A stretch of DNA of 16,416 nt, from contig DAIBSV010000025.1 of NCBI GenBank assembly GCA_027415455.1, positions 1-16,416 on the forward strand. The letters run 5' to 3'. Within the stretch, counting starts at the first letter, position 1. Each line of letters begins with the position of its first letter. Under the pieces are notes generated by a model. It had not been told where the DNA came from, did not search any database, and was given only the letters and a program-made list of their open reading frames with translations. Origin of the DNA: Nitrospirota bacterium (GTDB lineage Bacteria > Nitrospirota_A > Leptospirillia > Leptospirillales > Leptospirillaceae). The position numbers and the translations under genes are program-made. Positions 1 through 6,929 of the stretch are shown here, in pieces.

Positions 1-2
1 TC

Positions 3-284
3 ACCGTCTGGGGGTCGATGGGGCTCGTCGGCCTCGTCTTTTCCGTCGGATACTTTTCCGGGGCGCGGGAACTTTCCGCGGCGCAGAGGGGACAATTTCC
101 GTGGGACGTTTTTTTGACCGACGCCGGGACGCGGATCGGACTGGGAATCTCCGCCCCGTCTCTCGTCATGTTGGGAGGACTGCTCTTCCCCGCCCACGAC
201 GGAACACCCTCCGCGTGGGGGTGGTTTTTCGTGGTTTTGGGCGTCGCGTCCCTGGGCGTTTTGATCTTTCTGGCTCTCAACTAA
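3..284 (+). CDS. Small hydrophobic membrane protein, 5'-partial (or starting at ATG 18)
   Basis: I do not recognise this gene. The reading frame is open to the left edge (an in-frame T-V-W-G-S precedes the first ATG at 18), and no good ribosome binding site precedes that ATG, so the true start probably lies outside the window. From ATG 18 it would be 88 residues. It shows two or three hydrophobic stretches: the N-terminus (MGLVGLVFSVGYFSG), a middle segment around residues 42-58 (GLGISAPSLVMLGGLLF), and the C-terminus (WGWFFVVLGVASLGVLIFLAL). It ends 19 bp before the MobC-like gene on the same strand, so it probably belongs to the same transfer operon. A conjugation or entry-exclusion role would be a guess from context only. 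Confidence 0.55.
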   Translation, partial: TVWGSMGLVGLVFSVGYFSGARELSAAQRGQFPWDVFLTDAGTRIGLGISAPSLVMLGGLLFPAHDGTPSAWGWFFVVLGVASLGVLIFLALN

Positions 285-303
285 AAACCTGAAAGGAGAT
301 CCC

Positions 304-603
304 ATGCTGGTTCCCGTCACGTTCCGACTCACCGAAGCGGACCGGAAAGATCTGGTTGCCCAGGCCTCCGCAGCCGGACTGTCGCTCTCCGAATATGTCC
401 GTCGACGGGCCTTGGGGCATCCTGTCCTGGCCCGGGCGGATGCGGCCATGATCCGGGAGCTTCGCCGGCAGGGCGGGCTCATCAAGCATTTCGCCCTCTC
501 CGGATCGCTCGCCAACCCGGAGGCCCGAGAGGCCCTCCGGCTCCTCGTCACCCTGCTGAAGGAGCTCTCCCATGATCGGGAAAAAGATCGCCAACCCGAA
601 TAG
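304..603 (+). CDS. MobC/TraJ-like relaxosome accessory protein (ribbon-helix-helix)
   Basis: A 99-residue protein. The N-terminus (VPVTFRLTEADRKDLVAQA, then AAGLSLSEYVRRRALG) has the pattern of plasmid mobilization accessory proteins: a short beta strand followed by two helices, as in ribbon-helix-helix DNA binders that recognise oriT and recruit the relaxase. The rest (HPVLARADAAMIRELRRQGGLIKHFA) fits the helical tail of MobC-type proteins, which often has an R-R-x-G-x-L-(I/N)-x-x-A-like segment. The start is fixed by an AAGGAG Shine-Dalgarno at 293-298, five bases from the ATG. Its last 32 bases overlap the relaxase start in another frame, typical of translational coupling in mob operons. 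The exact family (MobC or TraJ) cannot be fixed by eye. Confidence 0.72.
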   Translation: MLVPVTFRLTEADRKDLVAQASAAGLSLSEYVRRRALGHPVLARADAAMIRELRRQGGLIKHFALSGSLANPEAREALRLLVTLLKELSHDREKDRQPE

Positions 604-2224
604 CCGGGCAACCAAGGCGTCTCGGATCGAAGGGCTGGCCCACTACATCGTCAGCCCCGAAAAGGAAAATGGGAGCGAAAAATGCGTCTATTCGGGATTC
701 CGGGGGGTTCTGACCGACGCGTTTTCCTCCCGGAAAGCCGAAATGATTGCCCTGGCCGAAGAAGCGATCCGTTCCAAGGATCCCATCGAGCATTATGTTC
801 TGTCGTGGCGGGAGGGAGAACGTCCGACCCCGGCTCACATCGAGAAGGCGGTGGATCTTCTGCTGGACGAGTTCGGGATGAAAGACCACCAGTGCCTCTA
901 TGGACTGCACCAGGACACGGACAATTTCCATCTTCACCTCATGCTGAACCGGGTCGATCCGCTTTCAGGCCGGGCCAAGCGGATCAACAAGGGCTTCGAC
1001 ATCGAGGCTCTCCACCGGGCCGTCGCCCGGATCGAGCACGATCAGGGATGGAGTCGCGAAGAGCATGGCCGGTACCAGGTTTCAGACGAGGAAGTCGTCC
1101 GGTCGGAATCCCCGGAGAAGGAGAAGGTTCGCACGCCCTCCCGGATCCGGGACGCCGAACGGCGAACCGGAAAAAAGTCGGCCCTGTCGGTCGCCCGGGA
1201 GCGGGTTCCCGAGATTGCACGGGAAGCGACGGGCTGGCAGGACTTTCACGGGAAACTTGCCGGACAGGGGATGGAATATCGCCTCCGGGGAGCCGGAGCG
1301 GTCCTCCTGGTGGGAGAGACCCCGGTCAAGCCCTCCGACGTGGACCGGAAGCTCGGACTGAAATTGCTGGAAAAAAGGTGGGGGATCTTCGAGCCCCCGG
1401 GACCGGCCATCGAGAAGAAAGCGGCTCCGGCTCCGGAACCCGTCCACGAGACGGCCAAGGATCTGGGCTTCGGCGATTATGCCAAAGCCCGGTGTCTCCA
1501 CGTGGCCAGCCGCAAGGAGGCCAAAGACGCGCTGAACCGGCAGATCGAGCGGGAGAGAAAAGCCTTGTACGAACGCCAACGGGAAGAGAGAAAGAAAATC
1601 TTCGCGGGGAGTTGGAAAGGACGGGGAGCGGCGCTGAACGCCCTGCGGTCGGTTCTGGCCGCGAAGCAGGCGGGAGAACGGGCCGAGATCCAGGACAGGA
1701 TCAAGACCCTCCGGAAACAGTTCTCGACTGAGTCCCCTTCATGCTTTTTTCCGGACTTCGAGGAATGGGTCCGAAAAACCCAGGGGAATCAGGCGGCCGA
1801 CCGATATCGCCACTCCGGAAAGAATCGAGAGATCCCCGCCGAAATCCGTCCGGACGAACCGGTCCGGGAAATGAATCCGGAACCCCGGGACATCCGGGAT
1901 TATCTTCCGGAGGTCGTCGGTCGGGAAGTGCGGTACAGCAATGCCCAGGGGAAAACGGGGTTTATCGATTCCGGACCGAAGATCAGGGTCGTGGACCCAT
2001 CCGATGCCAGCGTCCTGGCGGCGCTCCAGCTGTCCCGACAGAAATACGGGAAGGGTCTTGTCGTCTCCGGCCCGAAAGAGTTCCAGGACCAGGCGATTCG
2101 CCTGGCCGTCCGGAACAACATCGCTCTCGCCAACCCGGAACTTCAGGAAAGGATTCGGAAAGAGCGGGAGCACATCGCGGCGGGAAAGGACCTGGAACGG
2201 GAAAAGATCCCGTTTCCTTTCTGA
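572..2224 (+). CDS. MOBP-type conjugative relaxase (TraI of RP4 family) with C-terminal LPD7-like domain
   Basis: A 550-residue nicking enzyme that would cut at oriT through a tyrosine and pilot the strand in transfer. Residues 1-175 line up by eye with RP4 TraI. Motif I is LAHYIVSP, with Tyr25 as the probable nucleophile. Motif III is H113-x-D115-T-D-N-x-H120-x-H122 (HQDTDNFHLHLMLNRV), the metal-binding histidine cluster of MOBP relaxases. The middle (about 300-400) is charged and probably helical (repeated ER/KR). The C-terminus (about 445-535: REVRYSNAQGKTGFIDSG, then ALQLSRQKYGKGLVVSG, then ANPELQERIRKE) resembles the LPD7 domain of TraI-like relaxases. The start at 572 has AAGGAG at 559-564. 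No helicase domain is visible. oriT was not found; it may lie left of the window. Confidence 0.85.
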   Translation: MIGKKIANPNSRATKASRIEGLAHYIVSPEKENGSEKCVYSGFRGVLTDAFSSRKAEMIALAEEAIRSKDPIEHYVLSWREGERPTPAHIEKAVDLLLDEFGMKDHQCLYGLHQDTDNFHLHLMLNRVDPLSGRAKRINKGFDIEALHRAVARIEHDQGWSREEHGRYQVSDEEVVRSESPEKEKVRTPSRIRDAERRTGKKSALSVARERVPEIAREATGWQDFHGKLAGQGMEYRLRGAGAVLLVGETPVKPSDVDRKLGLKLLEKRWGIFEPPGPAIEKKAAPAPEPVHETAKDLGFGDYAKARCLHVASRKEAKDALNRQIERERKALYERQREERKKIFAGSWKGRGAALNALRSVLAAKQAGERAEIQDRIKTLRKQFSTESPSCFFPDFEEWVRKTQGNQAADRYRHSGKNREIPAEIRPDEPVREMNPEPRDIRDYLPEVVGREVRYSNAQGKTGFIDSGPKIRVVDPSDASVLAALQLSRQKYGKGLVVSGPKEFQDQAIRLAVRNNIALANPELQERIRKEREHIAAGKDLEREKIPFPF

Positions 2225-2292
2225 TTCCGGTCCTCCTTTTCCGAAGAACCGATGGGTTTCTGTCAAGGCATGAGGGCGCAAAAACTTCGAAT

Positions 2293-2375
2293 GCGAATGC
2301 TAATCCTGCTAATTCTGCAAACATCGGGATGAGAAAAGCCTCTCTTTTAGCAAGATTAGCAGGATTAGCATTCGC
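2293..2375. repeat. Large intergenic inverted repeat made of 9-bp tandem units
   Basis: Two 29-base arms (2293-2321 and 2347-2375) are reverse complements apart from three mismatches and are separated by 25 bases. Each arm is itself built from 9-bp units: left TGCTAATCC, TGCTAATTC, TGCAAA; right TTAGCAAGA, TTAGCAGGA, TTAGCATTC. It lies between the relaxase stop (2224) and the cytochrome terminator (2433-2464). It would form a long cruciform or RNA hairpin without a T tract after either arm, so it is not a simple rho-independent terminator. It looks like a dispersed palindromic (REP-like) repeat or a remnant of a small non-autonomous element. 2225-2490 holds no gene that I can support. Confidence 0.8.
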
Positions 2376-2432
2376 CTCTTTCCATATTTCGGATCCCTCC
2401 GCCGTTCTCTGTAGTCGAGCGGGGTTCATGAC

Positions 2433-2464
2433 AAAAAAAAGGGGAGAGACTTTCGTCCCTCCCC
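2433..2464 (-). terminator. Rho-independent terminator of the Cyt572-like gene
   Basis: On the minus strand, 27 bases after the stop codon, there is a 10-bp stem (GGGGAGGGAC / GTCTCTCCCC, one G-T pair), a GAAA tetraloop, then eight T residues. This is a textbook intrinsic terminator and indicates that the cytochrome gene is transcribed alone or as the last gene of its unit. Confidence 0.92.
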
Positions 2465-2490
2465 TCTCTGAATCCAGAACCCGTCAGCTT

Positions 2491-4206
2491 CTAGTAGGCG
2501 AAGTCGATGCCCACCGAGAAGTTGTTGGCTTCGACATTGCCGAAATAGCTTCCTCCGGCATTGACACCTGCAATGGTTCCTCCTGATCCTGCTGAAAGGG
2601 CATTCAGAGCTCCAGAAACACCATAATTGATCATATACTGGTATTGAGCAAACAGGGAAATATCTGCCCTGTCTGAACCCCATAGCCAGTAGCGATCAAG
2701 AAGGGTAAAAGCCAAAACATTGTCGTAGTTTCCTGGCAATGCTGCAGTTTGGTTAGCAAATGTTGGCTGTTGCATCATGTTAAGCTGATTATATATCAGC
2801 TCGATTAGATTGGAGTTTGTTCCACTTTGAGAGAAGAAACCACCGAAGGTGGGTTGCCAATTAGCGGAAATCCACCAAGTCATATATTCAACTCCAGAAG
2901 TTGCCTGTCCAACTCCCGGCATTAGGGCAGAATTTGCTGTGATCAATCCAGTCGGATCGTTGACAATTTCCCATGCACCATCGATGTTCAGACCACCATT
3001 GGGGATTGGGTTGGTCATGACATCCACACCCAAACGTGAATAGGTTGTGTAGGGGGTGCTTCCACCGGCCCCTGAACTGGGGGCTTCGCTGCCTTCGCCC
3101 ACCAACGCGAAAAACCCGATCCGTTCCCCGTTGGTTCTACCCCATCCACCAAAGGATTGTGTTAAATGAAGGAAATAGCTAAACCCATCATTAGTTCCCA
3201 TAGGGTTACCATTCGGAGACTGGGCGTTAAAGTAGGTTTGGCCATAAAGCGACGAATTTGGGATGAAGCTTACGCTGACCCTGGTTTCACAGGGATCAAT
3301 CGAGAATGCCTTCTGGGTCATACAAGCGGATGGGCTTCCGATGTGATATCCGAAATACCGAATGGATGTCTGATCATTTAAAAAATCCATCCCATCGGCA
3401 TCGTTATAGAGACCAAGACTACTTGCAAAGGCCCAAGTTGACGCAACTCCTCCGTTATTGGCAACTTCTGGAGTTCCCGGCTGGAAGTCATACATGGTGA
3501 AAGGAGCACCTGTTCCAATAGCCATTGCCCGCTGGTTCGACACCGGAACGTCCAAACTGGTCTTTCCAACATAGAGGTTGGCCCAAGTCGTGTTGAACAG
3601 GTCGTCAAAACGAACCCAGAGCTTCACGATTCCAAAGTTCGGACCAGGTGATCCTCCGCCTCCGGGCTGAACCCAGAAGGAGATCCAGTTATTGATCAAC
3701 CCCCCGGACTCAATGTCCCAGATGGTGTTCGAACCCGGTCCACTCGCCCAACCTCCGCTGTTAGCGTTGGTGCCGGACATAGAAGTGTTGTTTGATGCTG
3801 AAGTTGCTGTGGTAGTGCAGTTGGTTCCCCCCGAAGAACAAGTTGTTGTATATCCGGCAGGGGTACCTCCTGCAAACTGAGCATTTCCGTTCGCAACTCC
3901 ATTGACCTGGGAGCCATAATAGGCCATGGACATATGGAACCCGATCGGGAAGTAGTTCTGGTTGCCGGGCTTCTCGAACATCATGTCGAGGCCGTTGGCC
4001 TTCCCGGTGGAGCTCATCATGAAACCACGGTCCTTGAAGAAGTGACCGGTGTCGCCGAGCTTCGGCCACTGGATGTGGCAGAAGGCGCAGGGGAAGTTGT
4101 ACTTTCTCGCAAAGCCCGGATAGGCATGGGCCGACTTCGGCTGGAAGAACACCGCGACGGATGCCAGGGCAAAGAGCGAGACGAACATCAGAAGAGTTCT
4201 TCTCAT
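2491..4206 (-). CDS. cyt572: Cyt572-like outer-membrane monoheme cytochrome c (Fe(II) oxidation)
   Basis: A 571-residue exported heme protein. Residues 1-28 form a signal peptide (MRRTLLMFVS, a hydrophobic core, cleavage expected after SAHA). The single heme site CAFCH is at 40-44 near the mature N-terminus, inside YPGFARKYNFPCAFCHIQWP. The rest is rich in Gly, Asn, Ser and aromatics with amphipathic strands and ends in FSVGIDFAY, as in outer-membrane beta barrels. This matches what I know of Leptospirillum Cyt572, proposed to take electrons from Fe(II) at the cell surface. Two Cys pairs (123/130 and 295/306) could form loop disulfides. AAAGGA precedes the ATG at 4206. Sampled GC is about 43% in the barrel part (2581-2640) and about 60% in the heme part (4021-4080). 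A monoheme porin-like cytochrome of another pathway is the alternative. Confidence 0.78.
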   Translation of the reverse strand: MRRTLLMFVSLFALASVAVFFQPKSAHAYPGFARKYNFPCAFCHIQWPKLGDTGHFFKDRGFMMSSTGKANGLDMMFEKPGNQNYFPIGFHMSMAYYGSQVNGVANGNAQFAGGTPAGYTTTCSSGGTNCTTTATSASNNTSMSGTNANSGGWASGPGSNTIWDIESGGLINNWISFWVQPGGGGSPGPNFGIVKLWVRFDDLFNTTWANLYVGKTSLDVPVSNQRAMAIGTGAPFTMYDFQPGTPEVANNGGVASTWAFASSLGLYNDADGMDFLNDQTSIRYFGYHIGSPSACMTQKAFSIDPCETRVSVSFIPNSSLYGQTYFNAQSPNGNPMGTNDGFSYFLHLTQSFGGWGRTNGERIGFFALVGEGSEAPSSGAGGSTPYTTYSRLGVDVMTNPIPNGGLNIDGAWEIVNDPTGLITANSALMPGVGQATSGVEYMTWWISANWQPTFGGFFSQSGTNSNLIELIYNQLNMMQQPTFANQTAALPGNYDNVLAFTLLDRYWLWGSDRADISLFAQYQYMINYGVSGALNALSAGSGGTIAGVNAGGSYFGNVEANNFSVGIDFAY

Positions 4207-4259
4207 TCCTCGTTCCTTTCGTTAAGGGAATCTGACAGTAAACAACCCTGAAAAACCGA

Positions 4260-4289
4260 ACGATAATCAAGACACAACTAATTTTTCAA
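4260..4289 (-). promoter_or_regulatory. Candidate sigma70-type promoter of the Cyt572-like gene
   Basis: Reading the minus strand, TTGAAA (4284-4289) is followed after 17-18 bases by TTATCG/TATCGT (4260-4266), about 55 bases upstream of the ATG. The -10 match is poor, so this is only a candidate. The AT-rich 4207-4436 stretch holds no gene I can support and would contain the regulatory region; the ISAs1 element lies immediately upstream of it. Confidence 0.3.
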
Positions 4290-4426
4290 CACAGAGAAAT
4301 CCCACCCCTTTTGTTCTACATCTCATTAAACAGAGATCCCTGAACAATGACGATCGAAGCGAAACCGGTTCTGTGCTGAATACTCGGGATAGTACCTCTC
4401 TGTTGCAGGACTGTCAAGCCTGTGTT

Positions 4427-4436
4427 TCATATTTTT
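4427..4436. repeat. Left copy of 10-bp target-site duplication of the ISAs1 element
   Basis: TCATATTTTT directly abuts the left terminal inverted repeat and is repeated exactly at 6475-6484 beyond the right one. A duplication of 8-10 bp is the expected product of ISAs1-family transposition. Confidence 0.88.
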
Positions 4437-4453
4437 CAGGTTCCCGTCAAAGT
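4437..4453 (+). repeat. Left terminal inverted repeat of ISAs1 element
   Basis: CAGGTTCCCGTCAAAGT, matching the right end at 13 of 17 positions. The transposase reads toward this end. Confidence 0.85.
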
Positions 4454-4640
4454 CAGGACTCAAGGAAGGCTCCGACCCGAGAGCGCCTGGGAAAGAAGGC
4501 CCACGAAGAGAATTTTTTGACGGATTGTCTCTTGCCGAATGGGCAATGGCGGGCAAACAGAAAGAACGATCCGGCAAAAAGGCGCAGATCTTCTGTCCGA
4601 CGGGTGTGGAGGAAGACGTTGGGAGAAACGACGTTCCGGG

Positions 4641-6381
4641 TCAGAGGCCGAGAAAGCGGAAGATCCGGGAAGACTTGTTGGAAAAGGAATCGAGGACCGG
4701 GGCAATGGATTTCGCGCCGGCGACTCTCAGTAGACTGATGGTCATATTCCGGAGAGTGGCCATGACATGGGCTCCGTTTCCGGTTCGGGTCGTGCAGGTG
4801 TCTTCCCGGAAGACGGTGTCCCGGACCCAGTGGAGCCGATTCTCGATCTCCCAGTGGCCCCGGACGAAGTCCAGGAGCTCCTTTGGGGAGGCCTGAGCGG
4901 AAGAAAGGCTGGTCACCCCCAGGGCCGTTTCCTTGCGGGTTTTTCCGTTTTTCTTGAACCGGGTGACCCGATCGATCCGGAAGACCTGCTCAAGGTGGGG
5001 AAAATCGGAATATTCCTTAAGAAGGGAGGAAACCCGAATCGTCTGGGTCTCGATCCGGCCATGTCCGGAGAAGGTGATCTTATGGGGAGGGGGAAAAAGC
5101 CTCGTCGTCGAGGCCAGAGATCTCGTTTTTGAGGGTCTTCCGGTTGTCCTTGACCGTGAAGACATCATCGCCTCCCTTCTCCCGGATCCGGGAGGCCAGG
5201 GCGTTCTGGGTATGGAGGGCGTCGGCGGTGACCACCTTGCCTGAAAGGTCGAGAGGCTCCAGAAGCGTATGGGCGGCCGGGATCTCGTGGCCCTTGGGAC
5301 CGTCCAGGCGTTTCTGGGCGACAACGGTGCCGTCCTTGTGGACGAGCGCCGCCATGAGACCGACCGAGGAGGAGCGGATCGTCTTGCCGTCGATCGCGAT
5401 GGCCCGGCCGGACGAATGGGCCACAATATATTGGGACAGGATCCGGTCGAGCAAGACGGGGTCGGCCTTCGACAGGATCCTCCGGATCGTGGGTTCGCTG
5501 GGAGGAAGGAAGCGCTCCGTTCCGGGCGACCACCGGCATCCGAGGCGCTTAAGCTGGCTTTGGGAGAGGTCCTGGGCCCAGCGGGCGATCCCTTCGTAGG
5601 AGCGCTTTCCGGCCAGGACCCCCGAAAGAGCGACCAGAAGAACGGACAGGTAATTGTGCCGGATCCCCCGGGCTTTTCGGGGATCGCTCACCGTGGTCCG
5701 CAGGAGCGTGAACAGTCCGGTCTCTCCGTCGAGGCGGAGCGAGGCCAGAGGCAAGGCAGACATGGAGCCTCCCAAGAGAAGAGGGTCATCGAAGGGGGCC
5801 GCAAGAATGGCCGGAGCCCGGGCGTGGAGAGGGCGGACCCAGATCGTTTTCTTTTGGCCGTGAGAATAGTAGACGCCACCGTTTCGGCCGAACCCCCGGG
5901 TCTCTCCCAGGCAGAGCCATCCGGCCGCCTTGTAACAGGTGCCGGTAAATCGGGAAGGATCCACGAAGGTCTCGGCCAGAAGAATCGGATGGTTGAACTG
6001 ACGCACCCAGTCGGAGGAGAGACGCCTCAGGCAGAGGCCCAGAACCCGGGATGCGAGATGGGGCGTGCGGGGTCCTGGCAGGATCAGAAATCGCTGGTTG
6101 TTGGCGATGTAGCGGAGACGGCGGAATTGCTCCGGGGGAGCCCACCCGATCCAGCGGTCCCGGTCGCCGCACTTGAACGCGGCGGCTCCCCACCCCAGAA
6201 GGGCCACCCATTCGGAGCCGGAGAGGGCGACGTATTTAAGGGCCTCCCCGACCAGACTACGGAAACCCAGGTAGTGGTAGGTCCACATCAGTGCATTCCA
6301 CCGGGAATCCTCTTCAGGACGGATCGGGCGCACGGTAATCTGTCGAAGATCCCGGACGGGAAGGGAAGAGGAGTCGGTCAT
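4641..6381 (-). pseudogene. ISAs1 transposase with N-terminal DruA-like (DUF4338) domain, one frameshift
   Basis: Two overlapping frames make one product of about 580 residues. Residues 14-188 from ATG 6381 (WTYHYLGFRSLVGEALKYVA, then WGAAAFKCGDRDRWIGW, then ILLAETFVDPSRFTGTCYKAAGW, ending WVRPLHARAP) are a DUF4338 domain, the family of DruA in Druantia defence. From about 218 it is ISAs1-like: LDGETGLFTLLRTTVSDPRKARGI..., catalytic D331 (AIDGKTIR), D387 (TADALHTQ), and E in HWEIENRLHWVRDTVFRED after the frameshift. At 5082-5097, a run TTTTTCCCCCTCCCC on the coding strand, a one-base excess sends frame 1 to a stop at 5080; skipping one base continues to 4641. ATG 6381 has GGAG close upstream; an in-frame ATG at 6447 is the alternative. 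It is probably inactivated, unless the shift is a read error or +1 recoding. Confidence 0.85.
5082..5097 (-). other. Frameshift locus in the ISAs1 transposase (T5-C5-T-C4 run)
   Basis: On the coding strand the run GGCTTTTTCCCCCTCCCCA is read EAFSPSP-stop in the upstream frame. Moving one base forward gives LFPPPHKITFSGHG and continues through the conserved C-terminal half. Loss of one T or C would restore a single frame. It does not resemble the usual A-rich -1 slippery sites of insertion sequences. Confidence 0.75.
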
Positions 6382-6457
6382 GACTCCATGGTAACGAAAA
6401 ATTTTCAAGAAAGCCAGTGGATTCGAAAAATCCCCATCAGGCGCCATCTTTTGGCCA

Positions 6458-6474
6458 ACTATGACGGAGCCCTG
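6458..6474 (-). repeat. Right terminal inverted repeat of ISAs1 element
   Basis: On the minus strand it reads CAGGGCTCCGTCATAGT and pairs with 4437-4453. It lies 77 bp upstream of the preferred transposase start at 6381. Confidence 0.85.
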
Positions 6475-6484
6475 TCATATTTTT
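6475..6484. repeat. Right copy of 10-bp target-site duplication of the ISAs1 element
   Basis: TCATATTTTT, identical to 4427-4436. From here to the adaptor gene start (6930), about 445 bases, I see no supportable gene and no convincing promoter, although the efflux operon promoter should lie in this stretch. Confidence 0.88.
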
Positions 6485-6929
6485 TTCGAGAGGACCCTTC
6501 CAAAAATCCCAGGAACAGGAAAAGCGGTCCCGAAGAGAGCGTTTCCCCTCAGACTGAAGCGGTCACTCCCTATTACCGTACCCTCTCCTTCGCGACGCCT
6601 TCCCCGGTCCCCTGTTCTTAAACATCCTTGGGCGTTTTCCCCCAGAGCCATCTCCTCCCTTTCCGAAGAATGGTCCCAAACCGTGATCCCGGCGTTCGGC
6701 CCTTTTTTTGTCCGGGGGCGTCACTTCCCCCCATCAAGGAGCTGGCCGGATCCCGCTTCGGCACAAGAACGGTGAAAGCGGGACTCCCGATTCTTCAAAA
6801 GAGCCCTCTTCATTCCCATCCCCCCCGCCCCGCGATGATGGATTCCCGAAATGATTTGGGTTAGGATTGTCCCTGAAAAAGAATGGGGTTCCGAATACCA
6901 AGAAGGATTCCTCAGATCGGAGCGCGACG

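Larger units (their letters stand above)
4437..6474 (-). mobile_element. Complete ISAs1-family insertion sequence, 2038 bp, with IRs and TSD
   Basis: The ends read CAGGTTCCCGTCAAAGT (4437-4453) and, on the other strand, CAGGGCTCCGTCATAGT (6458-6474): 13 of 17 positions are identical and both begin CAGG. A perfect 10-bp direct repeat flanks the element. Inside is one transposase gene on the minus strand (4641-6381). The 200 bases from 4437 to 4640, downstream of the transposase, hold no gene I can support. At about 2 kb the element is longer than a typical ISAs1 (roughly 1.2-1.4 kb as I recall). The extra length is explained by the N-terminal DUF4338 region. The intact duplication argues for a fairly recent insertion. 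Confidence 0.9.

Noticed and set aside
1741..2586. Plus-strand frame of 281 codons overlapping the relaxase C-terminus
   Set aside because: It is an alternative frame of the relaxase, then passes through the inverted repeat and terminator and into the cytochrome 3' end.
4400..4436. CAGGACTGTCAAG upstream of the ISAs1 left end as an alternative or nested IS end
   Set aside because: It resembles the CAGG...TCA start only loosely and has no matching partner or duplication, whereas 4437 has both.
5269..6621. Long plus-strand open frame (450 codons) over the ISAs1 element
   Set aside because: It is antisense to the transposase, crosses the right IS boundary and target duplication, and its translation is Gly/Arg/Pro-rich without recognisable domains: a GC-driven shadow.
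6461..6775. Plus-strand frame of 104 codons after the ISAs1 element
   Set aside because: It begins inside the terminal inverted repeat, runs across the duplication and has no Shine-Dalgarno or recognisable motif.
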